Source of the DNA: Leclercia adecarboxylata
Lineage (GTDB): Bacteria > Pseudomonadota > Gammaproteobacteria > Enterobacterales > Enterobacteriaceae
DNA length: 64,000 nucleotides
Assembly (NCBI GenBank): GCA_901472455.1
Contig: LR590464.1
Location: forward strand, 1,674,001 to 1,738,000
Direction of reading: 5' to 3'
The position numbers and the translations under genes were made by a program. Below are positions 32,534-43,456 of this stretch, piece after piece. How positions within the stretch are numbered: position 1 is the stretch's first letter; the number at the start of each line of letters is the position of its first letter. The notes under the pieces were generated by a model. The model worked only from the letters and a program-made list of their open reading frames with translations, searched no databases and was not told where the DNA came from.

Positions 32534-35500
32534 TTAGCCGATGGTCATCAGGCTGGCATTTACCCCCTGGCGGCAGCGGTGTTCACGCTCAGGGAGCGCT
32601 CCACGTACAGACGCTCCAGCTGCAGATTGTCCTCGCCGCGGGCGAAGCCCTGCACCGACACAATCGCGCCGCTACGGGCCGCAACCTGTTTCGCACAGCT
32701 CGCGCAGCTGGTCGGAATCGCCGTGATAGATCACCGCATCAAACGGCTGGCTGGTCAGTACATCCGCTTTCGCAAAGTGAATGCGCGCGGTCACCGCTTT
32801 CGGCAGCTGCTTCGCCAGGTCACGGTGCAGGCCATCTTCCGGCCACAGCACTTCACATCCGGTCGCCAGCGCGGCTGCCAGCTGGATCAGCGCATCCTGC
32901 TCGTTATCCGCCACACAGAGCACGCGCTCGCGCGGCATCAGGGTCCAGGTGTTACGCTCGCCGGTCGGGCCAGGCAGCACACGTTGCGTACCCGCCTGGG
33001 CCAGCTCGCCATACTGCTGGCACAGCGCCCCGCAGTTCAGGAACGTTTTTCAGCCCAGGTGGCCAGGGCTTCCAGCGGCTGAGTCAGCACCGCTTTCACC
33101 TGGGCATCCACCGGAAGTTGTGCATTCTGACGCGCCAGGGTCACGCCGAGGGCGTTCGCCGGACGGTTCGCCAGCAGGCGGTACAGGTACATTGGACCAC
33201 CGGCTTTCGGACCGGTGCCCGACAGCCCTTCGCCGCCAAACGGCTGCACGCCGACGACCGCGCCAACCATATTGCGGTTCACGTACAGGTTGCCGACTTT
33301 CGCGCTGCCGGTTACCTGGGCGATGGTTTCGTCGATACGGGTATGCACGCCCAGCGTCAGGCCATAACCGGAGGCGTTAATCTGCTCAATCAGCTGATCG
33401 AGGTTGTTACGGTTGTAACGCACCACGTGCAGCACCGGGCCAAAGACCTCTTTTTTCAGTTCGTCGAAGCTGGCCAGCTCGATCAGGGTTGGCGCCACGA
33501 AGGTGCCGCTGGTCCATTCGCGGGCGTCTTCGCTGTTCTCACGCACCGCCTGGAATACCGGACGGCCTTTGGCGCGCATCGCCTGAATGTGATTCTCAAT
33601 ATTCGCTTTGGCTTCGGCATCAATTACCGGGCCGATATCGGTGGTCAGACGGCCTGGGTTGCCCATCCGGCATTCGCCCATCGCGCCACGCAGCATCTTC
33701 AGGGTGTGGTCAGCGATGTCATCCTGCAGGCACAGCACGCGCAGGGCAGAGCAGCGCTGTCCGGCGCTGTCGAAGGCCGAGGCAACCACGTCCACCACCA
33801 CCTGCTCGGTGAGGGCAGAGGAGTCCACGATCATCGCGTTCATGCCGCCGGTTTCCGCAATCAGCGGGGTCGGACGGCCCTGGGCATCCAGACGGGTGGC
33901 GGATGTTGCGTTGCAGCAGGGAGGCCACTTCGGTGGAGCCGGTGAACATCACGCCGCGCACGCGGTTGTCGGCGGTGAGCTTCGCGCCCACGGTCTCGCC
34001 GCGGCCTGGCAGCAGTTGCACCACGCCTGCCGGTACGCCCGCTTCCAGCAGGATGTTGATCCCCTGGGCGGCAATCAGCGGGGTTTGCTCGGCCGGTTTC
34101 GCCAGCACGCTGTTACCGGCGGCAAGCGCGGCAGCAATCTGACCGGTGAAGATGGCCAGCGGGAAGTTCCACGGGCTGATACAGACCACCGGCCCCAGCG
34201 GGCGATGGGTTTCGTTGTCAAAGTCGTCACGCACCTGGCCGGCATAGTAGTGCAGGAAGTCAACCGCCTCGCGCACTTCGGCGATCGCGTTGCTGAAGGT
34301 TTTACCGGCCTCGCGCACCAGAATACCAATCAGCTGTTGCATCTGATCTTCCATCAGCACCGCAGCGCGCTCCAGGATCGCGGCACGCTCCTGCGGCGGC
34401 GTGGCGAACCAGATTGGCGCGTTGTTCACCGCGCTGTCGAGGGCCAGATCCACTTCGTGCTCGGTGGCTTCGCGGGCGAAACCGACAATGTCTTTCGGCT
34501 CGGCCGGGTTGACCACCGGCTGCATTTCGCCGTTGCTCACCGGCTGCTCAAGGATCGGTTTGGCCTGCCATTTCTGCAGGGCGCTGTTGAGCAGCGACGA
34601 AGAGAGCGAGGCCAGACGGTGTTCGTTCGCCAGGTCCAGACCGGAGGAGTTGATACGGCCTGCACCGTACAGCTCGCGCGGCAGGGCAATCTTCGGATGC
34701 GGCAGACCCACCTGACCTTCCTGAGCGGCCATTTTTTCCACCGCCAGCACCGGATCCGCCACCAGCTCGTCCAGCGGCAGAGTGGCATCGGCGATGCGGT
34801 TAACAAAGGAGGTGTTGGCCCCGTTTTCCAGCAGACGACGCACCAGATACGCCAGCAGGGTTTCATGGGTGCCCACAGGGGCATAAATCCGGCACGGACG
34901 GTTCAGTTTGCCATCCGCAACCTTACCGGTGACCTGCTCGTACAGCGGTTCACCCATGCCGTGCAGGCACTGGAACTCGTACTGGCCCGGATAGTAGTTC
35001 TGACCGGCGAGTTGATAAATGGCCGCCAGGGTGTGGGCGTTGTGGGTAGCGAACTGCGGGTAAATCAGGTTCGGCACGCCGAGCAGCTTTTTGGCACAGG
35101 CAAGATAAGAGACGTCGGTGTAGACCTTGCGGGTATAGACCGGATAGCCCTCCAGGCCTTCCATCTGGGCGCGCTTGATCTCGCTGTCCCAGTAGGCGCC
35201 CTTCACCAGACGGATCATCAGGCGGCGACGGCTGCGGGTGGCGAGGTCGATCAGGTAATCAATCACGAACGGACAGCGTTTCTGGTAGGCCTGGATCACG
35301 AAGCCAATCCCGTTCCAGCCTGCCAGCTCTGGCTCGAAGCACAGTTTTTCCAGCAGATCGAGGGAGATCTCCAGACGGTCGGCCTCTTCGGCGTCGATGT
35401 TGATCCCGATGTCATACTGGCGTGCCAGCAGGGTCAGGGACTTCAGGCGTGGGTAAAGCTCATCCATCACGCGGTCGTACTGGGCGCGGCTGTAACGCGG

Positions 35501-36506
35501 GTGCAGGGCGGAGAGCTTAATGGAGATCCCCGGGCCTTCATAAATGCCGCGGCCATTCGAGGCTTTACCAATGGCGTGGATCGCCTGCTGGTAAGAGACC
35601 AGATAGGCCTGCGCGTCGGCAGCGGTCAGCGCCGCTTCGCCCAGCATGTCATAGGAGTAGCGGAAGCCTTTATCTTCCAGCTTGCGGGCGTTGGCCAGCG
35701 CTTCGGCGATGGTTTCGCCAGTAACGAACTGCTCGCCCATCAGACGCATCGCCATGTCCACGCCTTTACGGATCAGCGGCTCGCCCGCTCTTTGCCAATA
35801 ATGCGGTTCAGGGAGCGTGAAAGGCTGGCTTCGTTATGGGTGGAGACCAGACGGCCAGTGAACAGCAGACCCCAGGTGGCGGCGTTAACGAACAGCGATG
35901 GGCTGCGGCCAATGTGTGAATGCCAGTTGCCGTTGCTGATTTTGTCGCGGATCAGCGCGTCGCGGGTGGCTTTGTCCGGGATACGCAGCAGCGCTTCCGC
36001 CAGACACATCAGGGCCACGCCCTCCTGGGAGGAGAGGGAGAACTCCTGCAGCAGGCTCTGTACCATTCCGGCACGGCCGGTGGCAGTTTTCTGGCTGCGC
36101 AGTTTTTCGGCCAGCTGATACGCCAGGTTATGGGCCCTGGGTGGCAATCGGCTCCGGCAGGCGCGCCTGCTCCAGCAGCATCGGGACGGCATCGGTCTCG
36201 GCGCGGCGGTAGGCGGCGGTAATGGCCGCGCGGCTCACCGACTGAGGCAGGATCTGCTCGGCAAATTCGAGGAAACGGCTGGTGGATCTCTTCGGCGGCC
36301 TCGGCGTGCTCGTTGCCCTCATTGGCGGCACCGGCCAGCAGGGCAGGCAGCTCTGGCAGGTCGTCGTTGCTCTCCAGCTTTTCCAGATAATTAAAGATGG
36401 CCTGCTTAATTAACCAGTGTGGCGTGCGGTCAATTCGCGTGGCTGCCGATTTAATCCGTTCGCGGGTCGCGTCATCCAGCTTAACCCCCATGGTGGTCAT
36501 GCCCAT
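32534..36506 (-). CDS. putA: Trifunctional proline utilisation protein PutA (frameshifted)
   Basis: Proline dehydrogenase, delta-1-pyrroline-5-carboxylate dehydrogenase and transcriptional repressor in one chain of about 1,320 residues. N-terminal ribbon-helix-helix (MGVKLDDATRERIKSAATRIDRTPHWLIKQAIF), FAD-binding PRODH barrel (YSYDMLGEAALTAADA, RRLMIRLVKGAYWD) and P5CDH domain (SPWNFPLAIFTGQIAAALAAGNSVLAKPAEQTPL, SAGQRCSALRVL with catalytic Cys). The C-terminus ends NASLMTIG. Single-base breaks near 36270, 36135, 35790, 33905, 33040, 32695 and 32580. Divergent from putP; it represses both by binding the intergenic region when proline is absent. Confidence 0.96.
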
Positions 36507-36563
36507 GCCAAAAACTCCTGTGATTCAGTAGCGCTAGTGTAGTTAACGTGAAATATCCACTAT

Positions 36564-36742
36564 GTTGCAACTTTGTGCAACCTCGTTAAAATGTGACCCG
36601 GTTTGCAAGCTGGAAAATGAATGGATTGTTACGGCATGGTTAACCGCAAAAAAGATGTGGATTTTCGTTATCAACCCTGTTTTCATGCGGCGCTTAACAC
36701 TTTTTGCAGGTGCAACCGCGAAAAAACGTGAGCGAGTGCAAC
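36564..36742. promoter_or_regulatory. PutA operator motifs in the putA-putP intergenic region
   Basis: The PutA recognition hexamer GTTGCA (or TGCAAC) occurs at 36564-36569 (part of the palindrome GTTGCAAC), 36576-36581, 36711-36716 and 36737-36742. E. coli carries several such sites in a region of the same size. The 422-bp gap 36507-36928 holds no gene. Confidence 0.7.
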
Positions 36743-36928
36743 CTCCGGCAATCTGCTGTGAAACCGGGGATGAAATTGATGTAAATGCAGTGTTAAATCG
36801 TTTGTGTCAGAGCAGCGCATACGGCAGGATACGCGCGGCCAACACAAACACACATCATCACCCCCTCGTTCCGGGGGTGGAATAAAGACTGCCGGGAAGG
36901 CTGTCGAACATTTTTGCGGAGTATTTAA

Positions 36929-38436
36929 ATGGCAATTAGCACACCGATGCTGGTGACATTTCTTATCTATATTTTTTGGCATGATCCTGATAGGGTTCCT
37001 TGCATGGCGTTCTACCAAAAATTTTGACGATTATATTCTGGGTGGGCGTAGCCTCGGGCCGGTCGTCACCGCGCTTTCGGCGGGCGCATCGGATATGAGC
37101 GGCTGGCTGCTGATGGGGCTGCCGGGCGCTATCTTCATCTCCGGGATCTCTGAAAGCTGGATTGCCATCGGTCTGACCGTGGGGCATGGATTAACTGGAA
37201 ACTGGTGGCCGGGCGTCTGCGCGTGCATACCGAAGCCAACAATAACGCCCTGACCCTGCCGGACTACTTCACCGGCGTTTCGAAGATAACCGCCGGGTGC
37301 TGCGTATTATCTCTGCGGTGGTCATCCTGGTGTTCTTCACCATCTACTGTGCCTCCGGCATCGTGGCCGGGGCGCGTCTGTTCGAAAGCACCTTCGGCAT
37401 GAGCTATGAGACCGCGCTGTGGGCGGGTGCTGCGGCAACCATCCTCTACACCTTCGTGGGCGGGTTCCTGGCGGTTAGCTGGACCGATACCGTGCAGGCG
37501 AGCCTGATGATTTTTGCCCTGATCCTGACCCCGGTGATTGTGATCCTCTCCGTGGGCGGCCTGGGTGATTCTCTGGCGGTGATCCAGCAGAAGAGCATCG
37601 AAAACGTCGATATGCTGAAAGGTCTGAACTTTGTGGCGATTGTCTCGCTGATGGGCTGGGGGCTGGGTTACTTCGGTCAGCCGCACATCCTGGCGCGCTT
37701 TATGGCGGCAGACTCTCACCACACCATCGTTCATGCCCGTCGTATCAGCATGGCCTGGATGATCCTCTGTCTGGGTGGGGCCTGTGCAGTCGGCTTCTTC
37801 GGTATTGCCTACTTCAACAACAACCCGTCGCTGGCAGGTGCGGTGAACCAGAACGCCGAGCGCGTGTTCATCGAGCTGACGCAGATCCTGTTCAACCCAT
37901 GGATTGCCGGTATTCTGCTCTCTGCAATTCTGGCGGCAGTGATGTCCACCCTGAGCTGCCAGCTGCTGGTCTGCTCCAGTGCCATCACGGAAGATCTCTA
38001 CAAAGCATTCCTGCGTAAAAGCGCCAGCCAAAAAGAGCTGGTGTGGGTCGGGCGCACTATGGTGCTGGTGGTGGCGCTGGTCTCCATCGCGCTGGCGGCT
38101 AACCCGGAAAACCGCGTGCTGGGCCTGGTAAGCTACGCCTGGGCAGGTTTTGGTGCGGCCTTCGGTCCGGTGGTGCTGTTCTCGGTTATGTGGTCACGCA
38201 TGACCCGCAACGGTGCGCTGGCGGGGATGATTATTGGTGCCGTCACCGTTATCGTCTGGAAACAGTTCGCGTGGCTGGGGCTGTACGAAATCATTCCAGG
38301 CTTTATCTTCGCCAGCATCGGGATTGTGGTCTTCAGCCTGCTGGGTAAAGCGCCGTCTGCCGCGATGCAGAAACGCTTTGCGGAAGCGGATGCGCAGTAC
38401 CACACCGCGCCGCCAACGAAGTTACAGGCTGAATAA
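36929..38436 (+). CDS. putP: Sodium/proline symporter PutP (frameshifted)
   Basis: About 502 residues, SSS family with 13 membrane helices. MAISTPMLVTFLIYI begins at ATG 36929; MILIGFLAWRSTKNFDDYILGGRSLGPVVTALSAGASDMSGWLLM follows after one extra T near 36978. Two further breaks lie near 37185 and 37285. From 37297 the frame is clean to PPTKLQAE. Imports proline for PutA. Terminator at 38489. Confidence 0.95.
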
Positions 38437-38488
38437 TGTGTTTCACCCCTCTCCTTGAGGGAGAGGAGGAACCTTACCTTCGTAATCT

Positions 38489-38513
38489 AAGCCGGGCAAT
38501 GCCCGGCTTTTTT
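38489..38513 (+). terminator. Terminator of putP
   Basis: Stem AAGCCGGGC/GCCCGGCTT with AAT loop and a T-run. Confidence 0.88.
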
Positions 38514-38570
38514 CTTGCCAAAATCCGTGATTTACGTTGATATCGCTGTGGGTTGCCGCTGAATACTTCG

Positions 38571-38680
38571 CGTCGCAGGAAGGTGGCAAGGACGTGAATC
38601 CTCAGGCGCTTATATAAGTGAGTAACTGGGTGACGGTGCGTAGCCAACGCACATGCAGCGTGAAGCATGAAGGGCAAATA
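38571..38680 (+). ncRNA. RtT-like structured repeat, copy 1
   Basis: About 110 bp alignable with 42181-42290: shared blocks AGGyGGCAAGG, CAGGCGCTTA, a short loop, AAGTGA/AAGTGACTGG, GGGTGA, AGCCAA and GCA. The GGCGCTTA ... TAAGT(G) pairing gives a hairpin. The pattern resembles the RtT repeat RNA of the E. coli tyrT locus as I remember it. It lies directly upstream of the DUF3574 lipoprotein gene. Confidence 0.5.
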
Positions 38681-38699
38681 ATAATGAGGATAGCGAACA

Positions 38700-39119
38700 A
38701 TGATAATCAAAACAGGGCTGATGGCGGGTGCGCTTTTACTGTTGGCAGGATGCAACGCCCCATCGCACAGCACAGCGGATAACACTTGCAAAGCCGATAA
38801 CCAGATGCAGCAGACCACGCTCTATTTTGGCCTGAACCGTCCGGCAGGGGAGGCGATCACCGGCCAGGAGTGGCAGCAGTTTGTTGACCAGGACGTCACC
38901 CCGCGTTTTCGTGATGGCTTAACGGTGTTTGATGCGCGTGGACAATGGCTGGGTAACGACGGAAAAGTAGCGCGCGAGTCGAGCAAGGCGCTGATGCTTA
39001 TCCACGGCAAAGATGCCCGGAGCGAAAGCAATATCGAGGCGTTGCGCGGCATCTATAAGCAGCGCTTTGCTCAGGAGTCAGTGATGCGCGTCGACCAGCC
39101 GGTGTGCGTGCAGTTTTGA
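38700..39119 (+). CDS. DUF3574 lipoprotein
   Basis: 139 residues with lipobox LLAGC at 14-18, then TLYFGLNRPAGEAITGQEWQQFVDQDVTPRFRDGLTVFDARGQW, the DUF3574 core. Outer- or inner-membrane lipoprotein of unknown function. Intact. Confidence 0.85.
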   Translation: MIIKTGLMAGALLLLAGCNAPSHSTADNTCKADNQMQQTTLYFGLNRPAGEAITGQEWQQFVDQDVTPRFRDGLTVFDARGQWLGNDGKVARESSKALMLIHGKDARSESNIEALRGIYKQRFAQESVMRVDQPVCVQF

Positions 39120-39882
39120 GGTGATGCTGTTTGGCCTGTTGCTCTCATCAAAGTGAGAGGGTTAATTCAAAAACGGCAATGCGCGTTGTAATGCCAGCCA
39201 GTTAAGTCCGGCGGATTGTTCCGTTCACCTCATGTTCAGCAGAACATGGCATTCCACAACCCGTGAACGTGACAAGGGGGGGCCGCCGGGCCCCCCTTGT
39301 CAATCCCCGCGGCCCCGCAATGAAACCGGTGCTTCGCACTGCGCTCACCTCCCGACCGGCTGCCTGCGGTCGGCTCAACTCGACATCCTGTCTCGATTCG
39401 CCTCTGGCCGCCATCCCCTGGCGTCCAGCCCTTGTCATCAGGTCTCCGGTTCGCCGGTTTCAGCGGGGACTCAACACCCGTGCCACATTCAGGCGACTGA
39501 GAAGCGTGAGGGTGGGGGGAATCCGGCTGAAAATCGACGAAGCGTTTCCGTAAGGCCGGGGCGAGGCGCAGGGACGCGCCGAGAGGGCATAGCCTGCAGG
39601 GATGCAGGCTGGTGCCCGACCCGAAAGCCTGAAGGAATAAGCTGAGTGCACCGCGAAGCGGCGATTTTCTTTGCCGGGAGCCGGGGTAGCCAGGGGGGAG
39701 GCGGCGAGCCCCCCTGGCACGTTCACCGCAGCGGAGGGGGCATAAAGCAGAGGTGCTGTAGTGAACGGAACTTTTCCACTTCACTCATTTAGAAATATCG
39801 AATTGCTTAACTGGCTGGCAATAACCCGAGTAGCCGTTTTGCATTGACGTTATTGGCCCGGCAAACATCGCCGGGCAACTAA
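39120..39882. other. 763-bp gap holding an inverted-repeat element
   Basis: Between the DUF3574 lipoprotein and the NupC-like gene. Apart from the element at 39218-39771 I see nothing here. Confidence 0.6.
39218..39771. mobile_element. 554-bp GC-rich non-coding element with inverted termini
   Basis: Outer ends are GTTCCGTTCAC (39218-39228) and its complement (39761-39771). Exactly 34 bp inward on each side comes a second inverted pair, GTGAACGTG (39263-39271) and CACGTTCAC (39718-39726). Next to these lies a G6/C6 hairpin at each end (39273-39298 and 39690-39717). The interior is strongly structured, for example AGCCTGCA/TGCAGGCT inside GGGCA/TGCCC near 39590-39630. No transposase or credible protein is encoded. 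The geometry suggests a MITE-like or RNA element; mobility is inference. Confidence 0.6.
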
Positions 39883-41067
39883 CTACAACACCAATCCCGC
39901 AAAGCTCGCCGACAACAGGCTCACCAGGGTGGCACCGTACACCAGGCGTAGGCCAAAGCGCGACACCACGTTGCCCTGTTTCTCGTTCAGCCCTTTAATC
40001 GCCCCGGCCACGATGCCGATAGAGGCAAAGTTAGCGAAGGAGACCAGGAACACCGACAGAATGCCCAGCCCGCGCGGGGTCATCTGCGCCGCAATTTTTT
40101 GCAGCTCGATCATCGCCACAAACTCGTTCGCCACCAGTTTGGTCGCCATAATGCCGCCCGCGTGCAGGGCATCACTCAGCGGAATGCCTACCAGCCACGC
40201 CAGTGGATAGAAGACATAGCCTAAAATCTGCTGGAAGCTTAAACCGAACACGGTAGAGAAGAGGGCGTTAACAGCGCTGATCAGGGCAATAAAACCGATC
40301 AGCATCGCCAGAATAATCATCGCCACTTTGAATCCGGCCAGAATATATTCGCCCAGCATCTCAAAGAAGCTCTGAGACTCATGCATCTTCTCAAGCTTAA
40401 TTTCCGGCTCCGCTTCCGGGCGGGTCGGGTTAATCACCGTGAGAATTATAAAGGTGCTGAACATATTCAGGATCAGCGCCGCGACCACATATTTTGCCTC
40501 CAGCATGGTCATATAGGCTCCGACGATCGACAGTGAGACGGTCGACATCGCGGTAGCGGCCATGGTGAACAGACGGCGGGAGGAGAGATCCCCCAACACC
40601 CCTTTGTAAGCAATGAAGTTTTCCGACTGGCCCAGCGTCAGGGAGCTGATGGCGTTAAAGGATTCAAGTTTGCCCATGCCGTTTACCTTCGACAGCAGGG
40701 TGCCGACGACGCGGATAATCACCGGCAGAATACGCCAGTGTTGCAGAATACCGATCAGCGCAGAAATAAAGATAATCGGGCACAGCACGCCGAGGAAAAT
40801 AAACGCCAGCCCTTTTTCACCCATCCCGCCAAATACAAAGTTGGTTCCTTCGGCGGCATATTTCAGTAATGACTCGAAGAAGCCCGAGACGTATTGAATA
40901 ACAAACAAACCGCTTTCGGCGTGGAGGAAAAAGAACGCCAGCGCAATTTCAATGACAATAAGCTGGATGACATAGCGAATGCGAACATGACGGCGGTCAA
41001 AGCTGACCAGCCAGGCCAGCGCAAGGATTACTACCAGCGCCAGCAGAAAGTGCAGGAATTGATACAT
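39883..41067 (-). CDS. Concentrative nucleoside transporter, NupC family
   Basis: 394 residues, strongly NupC-like throughout: [83 protein letters not shown] and [31 protein letters not shown]. Proton-coupled nucleoside uptake across the inner membrane. E. coli has no such gene between putP and efeU, so this is an additional paralogue. Intact. Confidence 0.9.
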   Translation of the reverse strand: MYQFLHFLLALVVILALAWLVSFDRRHVRIRYVIQLIVIEIALAFFFLHAESGLFVIQYVSGFFESLLKYAAEGTNFVFGGMGEKGLAFIFLGVLCPIIFISALIGILQHWRILPVIIRVVGTLLSKVNGMGKLESFNAISSLTLGQSENFIAYKGVLGDLSSRRLFTMAATAMSTVSLSIVGAYMTMLEAKYVVAALILNMFSTFIILTVINPTRPEAEPEIKLEKMHESQSFFEMLGEYILAGFKVAMIILAMLIGFIALISAVNALFSTVFGLSFQQILGYVFYPLAWLVGIPLSDALHAGGIMATKLVANEFVAMIELQKIAAQMTPRGLGILSVFLVSFANFASIGIVAGAIKGLNEKQGNVVSRFGLRLVYGATLVSLLSASFAGLVL

Positions 41068-41242
41068 AGTTGATTTTCAGCAGATTAATGAGGCGCATAT
41101 TTAGCCACAGCCTGCTTTAACCGTAAATGAACTTTTGCGTGATAACTTATTCACCTTTTAGTCACTGTGGTGATTATATTTCCCTTATGGGTTTACATCC
41201 TGTCATCAAAATGCAGCATATTTCGCTTGTATTTCTTATTGC

Positions 41243-41261
41243 CGTAATGATAATCACTATC
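41243..41261. promoter_or_regulatory. Fur box upstream of efeU
   Basis: The sequence CGTAATGATAATCACTATC matches 16 of 19 positions of the Fur consensus GATAATGATAATCATTATC, 58 bp before efeU. Fits iron repression of efeUOB. Confidence 0.82.
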
Positions 41262-41318
41262 ACAAGAATTTACCTTTCTTTGCATCAGTTGACCGTGATA
41301 AACATTTAAGGTGTCGGC

Positions 41319-42152
41319 ATGTTTGTTCCATTTCTCATTATGTTACGTGAAGGCCTCGAAGCGGCCCTTATTGTCAGCCTGATCGCCAGCTATCTGAAAC
41401 GAACCCAGCGCGGTCGCTGGATTGGGGTGATGTGGATTGGCGTTTTCCTGGCGGCCGCCCTCTGTCTCGGTCTGGGGATTGCGATTAACGAAACCACTGG
41501 GGAATTCCCGCAAAAAGAGCAGGAGCTGTTTGAAGGCATCGTCGCAGTCATTGCGGTGGTGATCCTCACCTGGATGGTGTTCTGGATGCGCAAAGTGTCG
41601 CGTAACGTTAAGGTTCAGCTGGAACAGGCGGTGGACAGCGCCCTCGCAAAGGGCAATCACCACGGCTGGGCATTGATCATGATGGTCTTCTTCGCCGTGG
41701 CGCGTGAAGGGCTGGAGTCGGTCTTCTTCCTGCTGGCTGCTTTCCAGCAGGATGTCGGGATCTGGCCGCCGCTCGGCGCGGTACTGGGTCTGGCAACCGC
41801 GGTGGTGCTCGGTTTCCTGCTCTACTGGGGTGGGATCCGTCTTAACCTCGGCGTTTTCTTCAAGTGGACCAGCCTGTTTATTCTGCTGGTAGCCGCCGGG
41901 CTGGCCGCCGGGGCGATCCGCGCCTTCCATGAGGCGGGCCTGTGGAACCACTTCCAGGATGTGGCGTTCGATCTCAGTAACGTCCTGACCACCCATTCGC
42001 TGACCGGTACCCTGCTGGAAGGGATCTTCGGTTATCAGGAAACGCCGAGCGTCAGTGAAGTGGCTGTCTATTTCATCTATCTCATTCCGGCGCTGGCGCT
42101 GTTCTTCATGCCATCGCGGCCAGGCACGCAGCCGTCGCATACCGCGTCCTGA
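41319..42152 (+). CDS. efeU: Ferrous iron permease EfeU
   Basis: 277 residues, seven membrane segments, Ftr1-like. The two iron-binding motifs REGLEAAL (residues 10-17) and REGLES (near 129) are present. Intact, unlike the frameshifted efeU of E. coli K-12. First gene of efeUOB, which imports Fe(II), mainly at acidic pH. Confidence 0.96.
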   Translation: MFVPFLIMLREGLEAALIVSLIASYLKRTQRGRWIGVMWIGVFLAAALCLGLGIAINETTGEFPQKEQELFEGIVAVIAVVILTWMVFWMRKVSRNVKVQLEQAVDSALAKGNHHGWALIMMVFFAVAREGLESVFFLLAAFQQDVGIWPPLGAVLGLATAVVLGFLLYWGGIRLNLGVFFKWTSLFILLVAAGLAAGAIRAFHEAGLWNHFQDVAFDLSNVLTTHSLTGTLLEGIFGYQETPSVSEVAVYFIYLIPALALFFMPSRPGTQPSHTAS

Positions 42153-42180
42153 AGTGCTTATTATGTCTACAAAATCATGC

Positions 42181-42290
42181 AAGTTGCATCCAGGCGGCAA
42201 GGCTGAGGCACCCCAGGCGCTTACTCAGGTAAGTGACTGGGGTGAGCAAACGAAGCCAATGCAGAGGTAGCTTGCAGGGTGACGTGTATA
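42181..42290 (+). ncRNA. RtT-like structured repeat, copy 2
   Basis: Second copy of the element at 38571-38680, lying between efeU and efeO. CCCAGGCGCTTA with AAGTGACTGGGG makes a long hairpin, and it ends with GTGACGTGTATA, which also recalls RtT. It may form an operon-internal RNA structure. Confidence 0.5.
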
Positions 42291-42320
42291 GTTACAACAT
42301 ACTTGTTAAAGGGAAGGGTC

Positions 42321-43452
42321 ATGGCAATTCAATTTCGTCGCAGTGCGTTACAGGCTGGCGTGGCAGCGCTGATTGCGTCTGCCTTCGCTGCACAGGCCGC
42401 GGATGTTCCGCAGGTTAAAGTTACCGTCAATGATAAACAGTGTGAGCCGATGACCATCACGGTCAACAGCGGTAAAACCCAGTTCATCATCCAGAACCAC
42501 AGCCAGAAAGCGCTGGAGTGGGGAGATCCTCAAAGGGTCATGGTGGTGGAAGAGCGTGAGAATATCGCGCCGGGGCTTCAGCCAGAAGATGACTGCCAAC
42601 CTGCAGCCGGGTGAATACGAACATGACCTGCGGCCTGCTGACCAACCCGAAAGGCAAGCTGATTTGTTAAAGGCGCAGCCACCGCTGACGCCGCCAAAGG
42701 CGACGCGCTGCTGGAGCCTGGGCGATGCCATCACCGCCTATAAAGCCTATGTAACAAAAGAGACCGCGGATCTGGTTGCAGGCACAAAAGGCTTTACCGA
42801 CGCCGTGAAAGCGGGCGATATCGAAAAAGCCAAATCACTGTACGCGCCAACCCGCCAGCACTACGAGCGCATCGAGCCTATCGCCGAGCTGTTCTCTGAT
42901 CTGGATGGCAGCATCGATGCCCGTGAGGATGACTACGGAGCAGAAGCCGCCGATCCGAAATTCACCGGTTTCCACCGCCTGGAGAAAGCGCTGTTTGGCG
43001 ATAACTCAACCAAAGGGATGGAGCAATACGCGGAGCAGTTGAACAGCGACGTGCTGGAGCTGCAAAAACGCATCAGCGAGCTGGCCTTCCCGCCGTCAAA
43101 AGTCGTGGGTGGCGCGGCTGGGCTGATTGAAGAAGTGGCAGCCAGCAAAATCAGCGGGGAAGAAGATCGCTACAGCCATACCGACCTGTGGGACTTCCAG
43201 GCGAACGTCGAAGGTGCCCAGAAGATCGTTGACCTGCTGCGTCCACAGCTGCAAAAAGATAACAGCGCTCTGCTGGCGAAAGTGGATGCCAACTTTAAGA
43301 AGGTCACCACTATTCTGGCGAAATACCGCACCAAAGACGGGTTTGAAACCTACGACAAGCTGACCGATGCTGACCGTAATGCCCTGAAAGGGCCGATCAC
43401 CACCCTGGCGGAAGATCTGGCTCAGCTGCGTGGCGTACTGGGTCTGGACTAA
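42321..43452 (+). CDS. efeO: Iron uptake protein EfeO (frameshifted)
   Basis: About 375 residues. Signal peptide [27 protein letters not shown]-terminal cupredoxin domain ([20 protein letters not shown]), C-terminal M75 peptidase-like domain ([11 protein letters not shown] with the HxxE motif). Single-base breaks cluster between 42525 and 42725; the C-terminal two thirds are clean. Periplasmic partner that binds iron for EfeU. Confidence 0.94.
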
Positions 43453-43456
43453 GTTG

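Noticed and set aside
33608..36118. 836-codon plus-strand ORF opposite putA
   Set aside because: Antisense shadow of a GC-rich conserved gene; no ribosome site, no known motif and low-complexity composition.
39202..39784. 182-codon minus-strand ORF inside the inverted-repeat element
   Set aside because: It spans both terminal repeats and the hairpins, with no motif; better explained as an open frame in structured GC-rich DNA.
41343..42200. 285-codon minus-strand ORF opposite efeU
   Set aside because: Antisense to an intact, well-recognised membrane protein; composition is typical of a shadow frame.
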